Assembly: GCA_004124535.1 (NCBI GenBank)
Contig: SCKQ01000005.1
Coordinates: forward strand, 1 to 64,000
Length of the DNA stretch: 64,000 nucleotides
Reading direction: 5' to 3'
From: Fidelibacterota bacterium
GTDB lineage: Bacteria; Marinisomatota; Marinisomatia; Marinisomatales; TCS55
Below, one piece after another: positions 34,787-44,235 of this stretch. The translations under genes were made by a program, and so were the position numbers. A model generated the notes under the pieces. That model had not been told where the DNA came from. It ran no database searches and saw only the letters and a program-made list of their open reading frames with translations. The number at the start of each line of letters is the position of its first letter. Positions within the stretch are counted from its first letter, which is position 1.

Positions 34787-36226
34787 ATGCAGAAAATAGA
34801 CCTAAAAAGTTTTCTCGCAGCAGTTGATGTTCCTGCGGATTGGGTAGGGATCAGGGAAGTAACTGAAACTAATTCAGCCCGCGTTGTGCGTGATGGTGTA
34901 CCTGAAGTTAATGGTTGCTTCACAACCCAAGGTCTGATGGTTGAAGTGTTGGCTGATGGCCAATTTGGATATTACGGGACTCCAAATATGACCGATAAAG
35001 GTATCTCAGAGGCGGCAAAACAAGCATATGCTCAGGCAAAAAAAGCTGCCCAGCATGCAACCTATAAATTTACCGATGCTGCTCGTCCAGCAAATGTCGG
35101 GTCTTATCAATCGCCTTTTGTTAAGGAAAAAGATACCATCACTCCAGGTGAACTCAATAAGACACTGCTGGATGCATACAATCAATTAAAAGTTAGCGAT
35201 AAAATTGTCAGTGCTCGTGCGTTGTTAAAAACCATTCAATCCCTATTTCGTTTTGTCAGTTCTAACGGCAGTGATATTACCCAGGATTTCCTTATGCTTG
35301 AATTTGATCTTTCTGCTACTGCGGCAGACGGTGCCAACCAGCAAACCCGTACCTTTGGGGGTATGCGAGGTAACTGTCTACAAATGGGAATGGAGTTCTT
35401 TGATAAGTGGGAATTGCTTGCCCAAGCTCAGAAAATAGGTGAACAAGCGATTGAATTATTGGATGCTGATGAATGTCCTACTGGTGTAATGGATCTGGTT
35501 ATTGCTTCTGATCAGATGATGCTACAGATTCACGAAAGTGTAGGGCATGCATTGGAAGTTGACAGAATACTAGGGGATGAGAGGAATTATGCCGGCTGGA
35601 GTTTCGTTAATATGGATGATTTTGGCAAACTACAATATGGCTCAGAATTGATGAATATCACCTTTGATCCAACATTATCATCTGAGTTTGCTTCCTACGG
35701 CTATGATGATGGTGGCTTGGAAGCAACCCGGGAATATATCATAAAGGATGGTGTCCTGTTACGCGGTCTGGGAGGGATGGAAAGCCAGATTCGGTCCGGT
35801 GTGCCCGGTGTGGCAAATTTCAGGGCCAGTTCCTGGAACAGAACGCCTATTGACCGCATGGCCAATATAAATTTGGAACCGGGAAACTCAAGCTTCGATG
35901 AGATCATTGGTGCTTTAGAAAATGGTGTATATATGGAAAGTAACCGATCGTGGTCCATAGATGATTATCGCAATAAGTTTCAGTTTGGCTGTGAATATGC
36001 AAAATTAATCGAGAACGGAAAAATGACAAAAACGTTGCGGAATCCCAATTACAGGGGTATCAGTAATCCCTTCTGGAACAACCTGAAGATGGTCGGTAAT
36101 AATGATACCTTTGGTATTTATGGGACACCGAACTGCGGAAAAGGTGAGCCAAACCAGGTAATCCGCGTTGGCCATGCTTCTCCGGTTTGTATGTTTAAAA
36201 ACGTTCAAGTATTTGGAGGTACCTAA
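34787..36226 (+). CDS. TldD-like zinc metalloprotease subunit, copy 1
   Basis: 479 residues. The HExxxH zinc site is H249-E250-H254 in QIHESVGHALEVDR, the hallmark of TldD (the active subunit of TldD/TldE). Downstream family motifs GSELMNITFDPT, GLEATREYIIKDGVLLRGL and EPGNSSFDEIIGALENGVYM followed by SNRSWSIDD are in order, and the C-terminal CGKGEPNQVIRVGHASP supplies the conserved Cys region. ATG at 34787 follows TAAGGATAAATT. Known TldD/E pairs unfold and degrade peptides and finish RiPP maturation (microcin B17). Overlap is absent but the next gene begins 2 nt after the stop. Confidence 0.88.
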   Translation: MQKIDLKSFLAAVDVPADWVGIREVTETNSARVVRDGVPEVNGCFTTQGLMVEVLADGQFGYYGTPNMTDKGISEAAKQAYAQAKKAAQHATYKFTDAARPANVGSYQSPFVKEKDTITPGELNKTLLDAYNQLKVSDKIVSARALLKTIQSLFRFVSSNGSDITQDFLMLEFDLSATAADGANQQTRTFGGMRGNCLQMGMEFFDKWELLAQAQKIGEQAIELLDADECPTGVMDLVIASDQMMLQIHESVGHALEVDRILGDERNYAGWSFVNMDDFGKLQYGSELMNITFDPTLSSEFASYGYDDGGLEATREYIIKDGVLLRGLGGMESQIRSGVPGVANFRASSWNRTPIDRMANINLEPGNSSFDEIIGALENGVYMESNRSWSIDDYRNKFQFGCEYAKLIENGKMTKTLRNPNYRGISNPFWNNLKMVGNNDTFGIYGTPNCGKGEPNQVIRVGHASPVCMFKNVQVFGGT

Positions 36227-36228
36227 TT

Positions 36229-37551
36229 ATGGAAAATATCTTTAAGGAACTGTGCACAGGATTATTCGCAGAATTAAAAAATGATGAATTATTAACACTT
36301 TCCTTTTGCGGAGAGAATAGCCAGTTCATCCGCCTCAATAACGCCAGCATCAGGCAGACAGGCCTGGTGGATGATGCAATGCTTGGATTGAAGTTCATTG
36401 CCAATGACAGAACCTGTGTTAGCAGCATTACTGTTTCCAGTAACTATGATGTAGATATGGCCCGTGGCGCAGCAGAAATAAAGAGAATGCGTTCAGAAAC
36501 GCAGGAGATACTTGAGGACCCCTTTCTGGTATTGCCAACAAATGCTGGTTCCAGCCGTGAAGTCAAAAAAGCTGCAGGTTTAGGATTTGACGATGCTGTT
36601 GACGCATTGCTGCCGGCAATGCAGGGCGTTGACCTGGTCGGTATTTTTGCCAATGGCAGGATGTATCGTGGTAATGCTAATTCACTGGGGCAGTACCATT
36701 GGTTTGAGACTGAATCACACTGTTTGGATTATTCTCTTGTTACACCAGAACATCAAATGGTAAAGGGGACCTATGCAGGTACAGACTGGAATCAGGACGC
36801 TTACGAAAGCTACGTGGACCGGTCGATAAAGAAATTAGCATTAATGGATCGAAAGCCTGTACGGGTCGATCCTGGTATTTACCGTACCTGGTTTGAAGCA
36901 GCAGCGGTAGCAGATTTCCTCAATATGTTTTCATGGAATGGGATCAGCGAAGCGAGTTTACAGCAAGGCTGCAGCGGTTTTGGAAAAATGCGGCACAATG
37001 ATCAAAGGTTGTCACCGAAATTTACTATTAGTGAGGATTTCTCCTCAGGATTGGTACCCAAGTTCAATTCTAATGGAGAAATTGCCCCAGAATCATTGCC
37101 CTTAATTTCAAACGGTGAGCTGACGAACACATTGGTGAGTTCACGAACAGCAGCCGAGTATGGCGCATCCACGAATTATGCTGAAGATGGCGAAGAGATG
37201 CGGTCGCCAACCATGAATCCAGGCGATCTGGCGCATGATGATGTTCTAAAAGAACTGAAAACGGGTCTGTATTTGTCCAATATTCACTATTTAAACTGGA
37301 GCGATAATCCTGGTGGACGAATTACCGGTTTAACCCGCTATGCGTGTTTTTGGGTGGAAAAAGGTGAGATTGTAGCGCCGATTGAAACCATGCGTTTTGA
37401 TGATACATTTTATCGTTTCTTCGGAACTGAATTGGAATCAGTAGGATCGACAGCTGAAATTATACCAGATGTATTAACGTATGGACAGCGCAATTTAGGG
37501 GCTATTACATGCCCTGGAATACTTACCAGTGAGTTTCAATTAACACTTTAA
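36229..37551 (+). CDS. TldE/PmbA-like protease subunit, copy 1
   Basis: 440 residues related to TldE (PmbA) but lacking HExxxH, as expected for the inactive partner. The N-terminal FIRLNNASIRQTGLVDD and VSSNYDVDM segments are the usual substrate-chamber strands, RTWFEAAAVADFLNMFSWNG matches the central domain, and PGDLAHDDVLKELKTGLYLSN and NPGGRITGLTRYACFWVEKGEI follow the TldD/E consensus. It begins 2 nt after the copy-1 TldD stop, an arrangement that fits an obligate heterodimer. It is more divergent than E. coli PmbA. Confidence 0.83.
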   Translation: MENIFKELCTGLFAELKNDELLTLSFCGENSQFIRLNNASIRQTGLVDDAMLGLKFIANDRTCVSSITVSSNYDVDMARGAAEIKRMRSETQEILEDPFLVLPTNAGSSREVKKAAGLGFDDAVDALLPAMQGVDLVGIFANGRMYRGNANSLGQYHWFETESHCLDYSLVTPEHQMVKGTYAGTDWNQDAYESYVDRSIKKLALMDRKPVRVDPGIYRTWFEAAAVADFLNMFSWNGISEASLQQGCSGFGKMRHNDQRLSPKFTISEDFSSGLVPKFNSNGEIAPESLPLISNGELTNTLVSSRTAAEYGASTNYAEDGEEMRSPTMNPGDLAHDDVLKELKTGLYLSNIHYLNWSDNPGGRITGLTRYACFWVEKGEIVAPIETMRFDDTFYRFFGTELESVGSTAEIIPDVLTYGQRNLGAITCPGILTSEFQLTL

Positions 37552-37569
37552 GGATAGTAACTAACTAAA

Positions 37570-38952
37570 ATGATATATAAAGATCTTAATCAATATTCAG
37601 GGCATTTCTCTGAGTATACTGAGCTGCGGCTGCAAGAGAATAGAAATAATCGGATATCCATGGTTAACGGAGATGTAATGGGCAATTCAGTTTCGTCTTC
37701 AAGTGGTGTTTCATCGCGGGTCTATAAGGAAGGAAACTGGGGCTTTGCCTCCAGCCCTGATCTATCTGATTCTGCCGTAGAATACGTAGTACAGAGTGCC
37801 AGCGATAATGTGCGCTTTATGAATGACCGTAATAAGATGCAATGCGGGTTTATCCTACCCGATACGTGCGGACATTATGAAATGGATTTAACTACTCAAA
37901 TTTCGCGGAACAGTCAAAAACAGTGGATCGACTTCCTCAAAGATATTGACGATTACATTCAGAAGAAATATCCAAATCTCACATCCCGCACTATCGTATT
38001 AGCAGGTTTGGACATGGAAAAGTCGTTATTAACATCTGCTGGATCCACTTCCTATTCGATGACGCCCCGTGGTATCATGTATATTTCCCTCAATATAGAA
38101 AAAAATGGTGAACCGGTTGAGTTGATGGATGTATTTGGTGGATTGGGGCAGCTTGAAGATCATTTTCTTGATCCAGCCCATTTCTATAAAAATATAGATA
38201 GTTTGGTTGATCATTTATCTAAAAAGGCAGACGGTGTTTACGCTGATGCTGGAACGAAGGATGTAATATTGGATGCTGATCTGGCGGGAATATTAGCGCA
38301 TGAAGCCATCGGTCATACTACGGAGGCTGACTTTGTTTTAGGCGGCTCTGTCGCTGGAGAATATATGGGCCGGCAGGTGGCCAGTGAATTGGTTACATTG
38401 ATAGATTATGCTAATTCTGTGGAAGGAGAGGTTTGTCCTGTCCCGGTTTATATTGATGATGAAGGTACACCATCGGAAGATACGGTGATTATCAAAGATG
38501 GTGAACTAAAGAGCTTTATGCATAATAAAGACAGTGCCCGCCATTTTGAAACAACCCCTACAGGCAATGCCCGTGCCTATGCATTTTCTGATGAACCGCT
38601 GATCCGGATGCGCAACACAGCAATTAAACCGGGCACTAATACGCTGGAAGAAATGATTGCCGCAATAGATGATGGTTACTACTTAATGAAATCCAGTAAT
38701 GGTCAAGCAGACTCGACCAGTGAGTTTATGTTTGGTGTGCCGCTGGGCTATGAAATAAGGGGGGGGAAACTGGGCAACGCTATCAAGGATACAACTATTT
38801 CAGGTGTAGCATTTGATGTGTTAAAAACAATTGATATGATCTCTTCCGATATGACTTGGAGCGCTGGAGGAATGTGCGGGAAAAAACAATGGATTCCAGT
38901 GGGAATGGGCGGTCCCGCCATTAAATGCCAAGTCAATATTGGGGGTCGCTAG
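37570..38952 (+). CDS. TldD-like zinc metalloprotease subunit, copy 2
   Basis: 460 residues. HExxxH is H244-E245-H249 in LAHEAIGHTTEADFVLGGS, a classical TldD site. VCPVPVYIDDEGTPSEDTVIIKDGELKSFM is the family's flexible-loop signature, and GNARAYAFSDEPLIRMRNT plus PGTNTLEEMI match TldD better than copy 1 does. The C-terminus MCGKKQWIPVGMGGPAIKC carries the conserved Cys. The copies differ markedly, so this looks like an old duplication or a separate acquisition rather than a recent tandem repeat. Its 3' end overlaps copy-2 TldE by 28 nt. Confidence 0.88.
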   Translation: MIYKDLNQYSGHFSEYTELRLQENRNNRISMVNGDVMGNSVSSSSGVSSRVYKEGNWGFASSPDLSDSAVEYVVQSASDNVRFMNDRNKMQCGFILPDTCGHYEMDLTTQISRNSQKQWIDFLKDIDDYIQKKYPNLTSRTIVLAGLDMEKSLLTSAGSTSYSMTPRGIMYISLNIEKNGEPVELMDVFGGLGQLEDHFLDPAHFYKNIDSLVDHLSKKADGVYADAGTKDVILDADLAGILAHEAIGHTTEADFVLGGSVAGEYMGRQVASELVTLIDYANSVEGEVCPVPVYIDDEGTPSEDTVIIKDGELKSFMHNKDSARHFETTPTGNARAYAFSDEPLIRMRNTAIKPGTNTLEEMIAAIDDGYYLMKSSNGQADSTSEFMFGVPLGYEIRGGKLGNAIKDTTISGVAFDVLKTIDMISSDMTWSAGGMCGKKQWIPVGMGGPAIKCQVNIGGR

Positions 38953-40244
38953 CACATTTGCGCGGCGCCGAAATTCCAGATTATTGTATTGAACAGCTGA
39001 TAAAAGCTGGTGCCGATAAGGTACAGTGCGTCTATTCCCAAGGAGAAAAAAGAGAGTTGAATGTGGATGCGGGGGAATTTTCTCTTTTCCGCACTACAGC
39101 AAATCACGGTATATCTCTAGCGGTGATTAAGGACCAGAAAAAGGGATCCTTGAGTATCAACAAGATCAATCAGGAAGATATCGACGAATCGGTTGCCACC
39201 GTACTGACAATGGCTGCATCATCTATGCCAGATGAGGCATATGACATATCCGAAAATCAGCCGGCCAAATCATTTTCGAAAGGACCGACCGAACCTGAGT
39301 TGGAGAAAATGTATAACCGTATGGAAGAATTTATGGATTTTTCCGGTTCTACTTTCCCCACGACAATCATTGAGCAGGCAATTATGGATTTTAGCGCAGG
39401 AACCAGCTATTACCGCAACTCAAATGGCGTGGCCTTTGATGAGACCGGGGGATCGTACAGTTTTTCAGCCATGTTTACATCTAAAGAAGGAGAGGATACA
39501 TCGTCTTTTAATTCAGCCGGGTTTTCATCGCTGGACATGGATAAACCACTGCATGAAGGCGGATCTATAAAGCGACTGTTGAAAGAATCTGCAGAACATG
39601 TCAGGACAAAACCAGTGCCGGAAAAATTCACGGGCGATATCATCGTTACACCTGATTGTATCATGGATTTTATTGGTTTTTTTCTTGGTAATATATCCGA
39701 TTACAGGCTTATCGCCGGTACATCACTATTCAGGGAAAGTATTGGCGAAGCAATTACTAACGGGCTTCTGACCCTGCATTCAACGCCCCTGTCGGATGAC
39801 CTCTCTGGTGGATATTTTGTAACGGGCGATGGTTATGAGGCAGCAAATGCCACCATTATCGAACAAGGTATTTTAAAGACATTTCTACTTAGCCTGTATG
39901 GATCCAATAAAACCGGCCTTAAGCGGGGACCAAATTCAGGAGGATCACTGATAATAGACTCGGGTAAAACAGCACTGAATGACATTGTAAAATCTGTGAA
40001 ACAAGGTGTATTGTTATCCCGATTTTCTGGAGGCAGCCCCAGCGATAATGGCGACTTTTCCGGTGTGGCTAAGAATAGTTTTTATATAGAGGATGGAGAA
40101 ATCCAATATCCAATAAGTGAAACAATGGTTTCTGGAAATATTGTGGATATGTTCCACAATATTAAAGATATATCTGAAGATAATGTGAATTTTGGTGATG
40201 AAATTTTTCCCTGGGTACATTTTGGCGGTATTATTGTATCCTGA
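38925..40244 (+). CDS. TldE/PmbA-like protease subunit, copy 2
   Basis: 439 residues, no HExxxH, TldE-like. FSLFRTTANHGISLAVIKDQKKGSL, FSKEGEDTSSF-type central strands, FTGDIIVTPDCIMDFIGFFLGNISDY and SGGSPSDNGDFSGVAKNSFYIEDGE are typical of PmbA. The long 28-nt overlap could be shortened by an alternative TTG at 38958, 6 nt after the copy-2 TldD stop; the true start is uncertain. The first 11 residues (MPSQYWGSLAH) are encoded wholly or partly in the overlap and show no family similarity, which favours the later start. No terminator is evident after it. Confidence 0.82.
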   Translation: MPSQYWGSLAHLRGAEIPDYCIEQLIKAGADKVQCVYSQGEKRELNVDAGEFSLFRTTANHGISLAVIKDQKKGSLSINKINQEDIDESVATVLTMAASSMPDEAYDISENQPAKSFSKGPTEPELEKMYNRMEEFMDFSGSTFPTTIIEQAIMDFSAGTSYYRNSNGVAFDETGGSYSFSAMFTSKEGEDTSSFNSAGFSSLDMDKPLHEGGSIKRLLKESAEHVRTKPVPEKFTGDIIVTPDCIMDFIGFFLGNISDYRLIAGTSLFRESIGEAITNGLLTLHSTPLSDDLSGGYFVTGDGYEAANATIIEQGILKTFLLSLYGSNKTGLKRGPNSGGSLIIDSGKTALNDIVKSVKQGVLLSRFSGGSPSDNGDFSGVAKNSFYIEDGEIQYPISETMVSGNIVDMFHNIKDISEDNVNFGDEIFPWVHFGGIIVS

Positions 40245-40261
40245 ATCAAACGGGAAGGTAT

Positions 40262-40879
40262 TTAGGGACTTTTAGATCTGATCAGATAAATTCCCGCTTC
40301 TTCATTATTATATTTTTCCAATGATATATCAATAAATTCAGCCTGTTCAAGAATCGATATAATATGTACGGGTTTTTCTAATGGCCCATCTCCATGACCG
40401 CAGTTATCACCATCAACAATATCATTTGCGATGATGAACGAACCATCCGGACGCAAGACCCGAACGACTTCAACCAATCCTTTTTTGTAATCTTCCCAGT
40501 GATGTAAGGAATTGATGGTTATCGCTATGGTAACGGATTGCTCAGCGAGCGGTATTTTTTCCGCACAACCTGCCCTGAACTCTAAATTCGTATAGTTTTC
40601 ATCTGTTCCTTCCCGGGCGATGCGGATCATGGAGGCTGTAGGATCGATGCCAATAACTTTACCGGCAGTGCATATTTCAGCAGCTAATCTGGCTGCAGTA
40701 CCGGTGCCGCAGCCAATATCCAATAGTATATCGTTCGCCTCTAACCCAATATTTACAATGGTTAGATCGTTGGAAATATGATCACCATATTCCGCCGCAT
40801 ACCATTCGGCTGTCTTATCATCCCAGGTAAATTGTCCTGCGCCATGATCATCATGACCTTGGGTTGGCTTTACAAACAT
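40262..40879 (-). CDS. Class I SAM-dependent methyltransferase
   Basis: 205 residues. Motif I LLDIGCGTGTAARLAAE, motif post-I VIGIDPTASMI, and NSLHHWEDYKKGLVEVVRVLRPDGSFIIAND (motifs II/III) define a UbiE/BioC-like Rossmann methyltransferase. An N-terminal His-rich stretch (GHDDHGAGQFTWDD) is unusual and of unknown role. Substrate cannot be inferred from the neighbours: it lies alone on the minus strand between the TldE gene and a tRNA. Confidence 0.85.
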   Translation of the reverse strand: MFVKPTQGHDDHGAGQFTWDDKTAEWYAAEYGDHISNDLTIVNIGLEANDILLDIGCGTGTAARLAAEICTAGKVIGIDPTASMIRIAREGTDENYTNLEFRAGCAEKIPLAEQSVTIAITINSLHHWEDYKKGLVEVVRVLRPDGSFIIANDIVDGDNCGHGDGPLEKPVHIISILEQAEFIDISLEKYNNEEAGIYLIRSKSP

Positions 40880-40944
40880 CGAATTAAATAAAAATTTACA
40901 GTGTGCAGATTAGGTATAAACAAGAAAACGATAAGATTATTGTG

Positions 40945-41028
40945 TGCCCGGGACTGGAGTCGAACCAGCACATCCTAAAGGACACTAGATCCTGAACCTA
41001 GCGCGTCTACCAATTCCGCCACCCGGGC
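40945..41028 (-). tRNA. tRNA-Leu (anticodon CAG)
   Basis: 84-nt class II tRNA on the minus strand. Acceptor GCCCGGG pairs with CCCGGGC; discriminator A. The anticodon arm CTAGG/TCTAG surrounds TTCAGGA with anticodon CAG, reading CUG. The long variable arm TGTCCTTTAGGATGT and T-arm GCTGGTTCGACTCCAGT are intact. CCA is not encoded. A promoter-like pair lies just upstream. Confidence 0.95.
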
Positions 41029-41045
41029 GACTAAATTGGGATGGG

Positions 41046-41075
41046 ATTTTAGTGGGTTCTACAGGATTCTTGCAA
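41046..41075 (-). promoter_or_regulatory. Candidate promoter of tRNA-Leu(CAG)
   Basis: On the minus strand TTGCAA (41070-41075), an 18-nt spacer, then TAAAAT (41046-41051). The expected start would fall about 10 nt before the tRNA 5' end. Both boxes are one or two mismatches from the sigma-70 consensus. Plausible because the tRNA has no upstream co-oriented gene within range. Confidence 0.45.
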
Positions 41076-41132
41076 GGATTAAACTTGTGTTAGCTGAGGG
41101 AAAACTCGTATCTTGATATTTAAATTATTACC

Positions 41133-41588
41133 ATGGATCGAACACTTGTTGCCAAAAATAAAAAAGCGTTTCACAACTTCCATATTATTGACCGCTATGA
41201 AGCGGGGCTGGTGCTAACTGGCAGTGAAGTTAAGAGTCTCCGGGAAGGAAAGATGAGTTTACGGGAAGCCTATGTATTGATCCGCGACAGCGAAGCGGTG
41301 TTAATCGGCGCCCATATTAGTTCCTATTCTAGTACAGGTTACAAAGGCCATGACCCAAAGGCCAATCGTAAATTACTGCTCAAAAAACGGGAAATTCTTA
41401 AACTGAAACAGAGCATTGCCCAAAAAGGACTTACTGCCGTACCATTGGAAGTGTATTTTAATGAAAAAGGCTGGGCCAAGATAGTTATCGCCACGGCCAA
41501 GGGGAAGCGCCAGTATGATAAAAAAGATGCGCTCAAAGAACGGGATATTCGGCGTGATATGGATCGCGAACTGGCAAAACATAAATGA
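41133..41588 (+). CDS. smpB: SsrA-binding protein SmpB
   Basis: Binds tmRNA and mediates rescue of stalled ribosomes. The 151-residue protein starts NKKAFHNFHIIDRYEAGLVLTGSEVKSLREGKMSLREAYV, the diagnostic SmpB core, and ends with the basic tail KGKRQYDKKDALKERDIRRDMDRELAKHK. Conserved GHDPKANRKLLL lies centrally. No ssrA gene is recognisable nearby. It overlaps tyrS by 4 nt, giving a translationally coupled pair. Confidence 0.96.
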   Translation: MDRTLVAKNKKAFHNFHIIDRYEAGLVLTGSEVKSLREGKMSLREAYVLIRDSEAVLIGAHISSYSSTGYKGHDPKANRKLLLKKREILKLKQSIAQKGLTAVPLEVYFNEKGWAKIVIATAKGKRQYDKKDALKERDIRRDMDRELAKHK

Positions 41589-42790
41589 GTTTTCCCAGTA
41601 TAGATAAACAACTGGCACTTATTCAGCAAGGCGCTGAAGAGATAATTCCAGAAGATGAACTATGGGATAAACTAGTACGGTCTCGCAAAAATGGCCAGCC
41701 GCTGGTAGTGAAATTGGGGTGTGATCCCAGCCACCCGGACCTGCATATTGGTCACGCTGTGGTCTTAAGGAAGTTGCGGCACTTTCAGGATCTCGGCCAC
41801 CAGGCAGTGCTGGTTATCGGTGATTTTACAGCTATGATCGGTGATCCATCAGGTAGAAATAAGACTCGACCGCAGCTTACACTGGAAGAAACAAGGGTAA
41901 ATGCTGAGTCCTATATCGATCAGGCCAAGATTATTCTCGATGTTGATTCTTTGCAGATCCTCTATAATTCGGATTGGTTGAATGCAATGAACTTCAGCGA
42001 TGTAGTGAATTTGGCCAGCAAATATACCGTAGCAAGAATGATGGAACGGGATGATTTTGAGAAACGATTCAAGGCTGAGACACCAATAACTATTCATGAG
42101 TTTCTCTATCCGTTGGCACAGGCAATGGATTCTGTTCATCTTGATGCAGATGTAGAACTGGGCGGCACGGATCAAAAATTCAATTTACTTGTTGGTCGTG
42201 ATCTACAGCGGGAACATGGTAAGGAAGAACAGGTAATATTGACGGTCCCGTTAATCGAAGGTACTGATGGCATTGACAAAATGTCCAAATCCTATGATAA
42301 TCATATAGGCCTGACCGATACGCCGGAAGATATGTATGGCAAAACAATGTCCATCCCGGATGCAATGATCGAAAAGTATTTCCTACTGGCCGCTAATGCG
42401 GATGAGGCAGAAATGAAGCGCGTACATTCACAACTCGCTGATAACAGTGTTAATCCTCGTGATTTGAAGCGGGAATTGGCCCTGGAACTCGTTACAATGT
42501 ATTATTCCGCAGAAACAGCCACGGCCGCAGAACAGCATTTTGATCAGATTTTCATTCACAAGGATACTCCTGAGGATATACCTGAAATTAAACTGGATGA
42601 TGATATTGCCCTTGTTGATCTCATTTTTACTCATAATCTTGTAGCCAGTAAATCAGAGGGACGGCGTTTAATTGAGCAGGGAGCGGTGAAGCTGAATGCT
42701 CTGAAGTGCAGTGATAGAGATCAGGTGCTTAAAAAAGGCGAAGAAATAGTAATAAAAGTGGGTAAGCGACGGTTTCTGAAAGTCACATAA
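41585..42790 (+). CDS. tyrS: Tyrosyl-tRNA synthetase
   Basis: 401-residue class Ic synthetase. The HIGH motif is in HPDLHIGHAVVLRK, the tyrosine pocket in YPLAQAMDSVHLDADVELGGTDQKFN, and KMSKS in IDKMSKSYDNHIG. A C-terminal S4 RNA-binding domain starts near residue 338 (LVDLIFTHNLVASKSEGRRLIEQGAVKLNA). The long form (about 400 residues, E. coli TyrRS subgroup 2 / TyrRZ-like) is indicated by the HIGH-type motif and length. ATG overlaps the smpB stop by 4 nt. Confidence 0.96.
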   Translation: MSFPSIDKQLALIQQGAEEIIPEDELWDKLVRSRKNGQPLVVKLGCDPSHPDLHIGHAVVLRKLRHFQDLGHQAVLVIGDFTAMIGDPSGRNKTRPQLTLEETRVNAESYIDQAKIILDVDSLQILYNSDWLNAMNFSDVVNLASKYTVARMMERDDFEKRFKAETPITIHEFLYPLAQAMDSVHLDADVELGGTDQKFNLLVGRDLQREHGKEEQVILTVPLIEGTDGIDKMSKSYDNHIGLTDTPEDMYGKTMSIPDAMIEKYFLLAANADEAEMKRVHSQLADNSVNPRDLKRELALELVTMYYSAETATAAEQHFDQIFIHKDTPEDIPEIKLDDDIALVDLIFTHNLVASKSEGRRLIEQGAVKLNALKCSDRDQVLKKGEEIVIKVGKRRFLKVT

Positions 42791-42870
42791 ATTGACCCAA
42801 TACAAATTAATGCTAAATTGTTAAGGGATGGTGTTGATTCCTATTTCCAAGGAAACTGAAAGCAGGTAAA

Positions 42871-42900
42871 TTGACACCCCATTATTTATCATAATCAAAT
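42871..42900 (+). promoter_or_regulatory. Candidate sigma-70 promoter of trxA-trxB
   Basis: Perfect TTGACA at 42871-42876, 18-nt spacer, then TCAAAT at 42895-42900 (four of six matches). The trxA AGGAG ribosome site lies 6 nt beyond and the ATG 16 nt beyond, giving a short leader. Confidence 0.5.
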
Positions 42901-42915
42901 ATTTTAGGAGTAAAA

Positions 42916-43242
42916 ATGGCAGGAAATCTAATCGAATTCACGGATGATAATTTTGATACGGAAGTTCTGAAATCACATCTACCAGTTTTGGTTGATTTTT
43001 GGGCAGAATGGTGCGGGCCATGCAAAATGATTACTCCAATCGTTGAAGAAATTGCCAGCGATTACGCTGGAAAAGTAAAGGTCGGCAAGGTAAACGTCGA
43101 CTTCAACAACCAAGTGGCAATGCAATATGGAATACGAGGTATTCCCGCATTGCTGGTTTTTAAAGGTGGGGCAGTAGCTAACCAGATTGTTGGTGCTGTT
43201 CCAAAAAACGACATAACTCAAATTCTAGATGAGGTTATTTAA
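42916..43242 (+). CDS. trxA: Thioredoxin
   Basis: 108-residue cytoplasmic disulfide reductase. The active site is FWAEWCGPCKM, the cis-proline is in GIRGIPALLVF, and GKVNVDFNNQVAMQYGI is the central helix-strand region. No signal peptide. Start ATG follows an AGGAG site. It is 12 nt before its reductase, so the pair forms a compact NADPH-to-thiol module for ribonucleotide reductase and other cytosolic targets. Confidence 0.97.
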   Translation: MAGNLIEFTDDNFDTEVLKSHLPVLVDFWAEWCGPCKMITPIVEEIASDYAGKVKVGKVNVDFNNQVAMQYGIRGIPALLVFKGGAVANQIVGAVPKNDITQILDEVI

Positions 43243-43254
43243 ACATTAATCAAT

Positions 43255-44184
43255 ATGAACCGGAAAGTCATAATTATTGGATCCGGACCGGCAGGACTCA
43301 CTGCCGCGACGTATGCTGCCCGAGCCAACCTGGAACCGTTGGTTTTTGAGGGCAGTCAACCTGGTGGTCAATTAACCATTACCACTGATGTTGAAAATTA
43401 TCCCGGATTCCCTGATGGTATACTTGGACCGGACCTGATGGATAAATTTCGTGATCAGGCCAAACGTTTTGGCGCAGAATGTCATTTCAAACATGTAAAC
43501 AAGGTTGATCTGAGTGATCGTCCGTTTAAGGTATGGGTTGCAGATGAGACCTATACCAGTGATACCATCATTATTGCAACTGGAGCAACGGCACGTTTAT
43601 TGGGCCTGGAATCTGAAACAAGATTGATGGGTCACGGCGTCTCAGCTTGCGCAACGTGCGATGGATTCTTTTTTAAAGATAAAAAGGTCCTTGTTATCGG
43701 TGGTGGAGATGCTGCCATGGAAGAAGCGAACTTTCTTACAAAGTTTGCAGCGGAAGTGCAGATTGTGCATCGTCGTGATACCTTAAGAGCATCAAAAATC
43801 ATGCAGGACCGGGTAATGAATAATCCTAAGATCACTATACAATGGAATACAGTACTCGAGGAAATAGAGGGAACTGCAGAGGACGGTGTAAGCGGTGTGA
43901 ACCTGCGGGATACGCGCACAGATGAGGTTAGACAGGAGCCGTGTGATGGTGTATTTCTCGCTATTGGGCACGTACCAAATACGGAGTTGTTCGATGCAGC
44001 GCTGGATAAGGATGAACAAAAATATATCCGTACCATTGATGCCAGTACCAGGACTTCCATTGCTGGGGTATTTGCCTGTGGCGATGTCCAGGACCATGTC
44101 TATCGACAAGCAGTTACTGCTGCGGGCACAGGTTGTATGGCTGCCATGGATGTAGAAAAATATCTGGAGTCCTTAGCGGCTTAG
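43255..44184 (+). CDS. trxB: Thioredoxin reductase (NADPH)
   Basis: 309-residue low-molecular-weight flavoenzyme. FAD loop [18 protein letters not shown], the redox pair in [15 protein letters not shown] (CATC), the NADPH loop [15 protein letters not shown] with [11 protein letters not shown], and the C-terminal FAD contact [29 protein letters not shown] are all in place. ATG at 43255. Reduces the trxA product next door. It is the terminal gene of this pair; an ABC ATPase follows after 51 nt. Confidence 0.97.
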   Translation: MNRKVIIIGSGPAGLTAATYAARANLEPLVFEGSQPGGQLTITTDVENYPGFPDGILGPDLMDKFRDQAKRFGAECHFKHVNKVDLSDRPFKVWVADETYTSDTIIIATGATARLLGLESETRLMGHGVSACATCDGFFFKDKKVLVIGGGDAAMEEANFLTKFAAEVQIVHRRDTLRASKIMQDRVMNNPKITIQWNTVLEEIEGTAEDGVSGVNLRDTRTDEVRQEPCDGVFLAIGHVPNTELFDAALDKDEQKYIRTIDASTRTSIAGVFACGDVQDHVYRQAVTAAGTGCMAAMDVEKYLESLAA

Positions 44185-44235
44185 TTTTCAGCACAGACTT
44201 TCCTGTTCATAACTCACAATATGGAGGTATGAACA

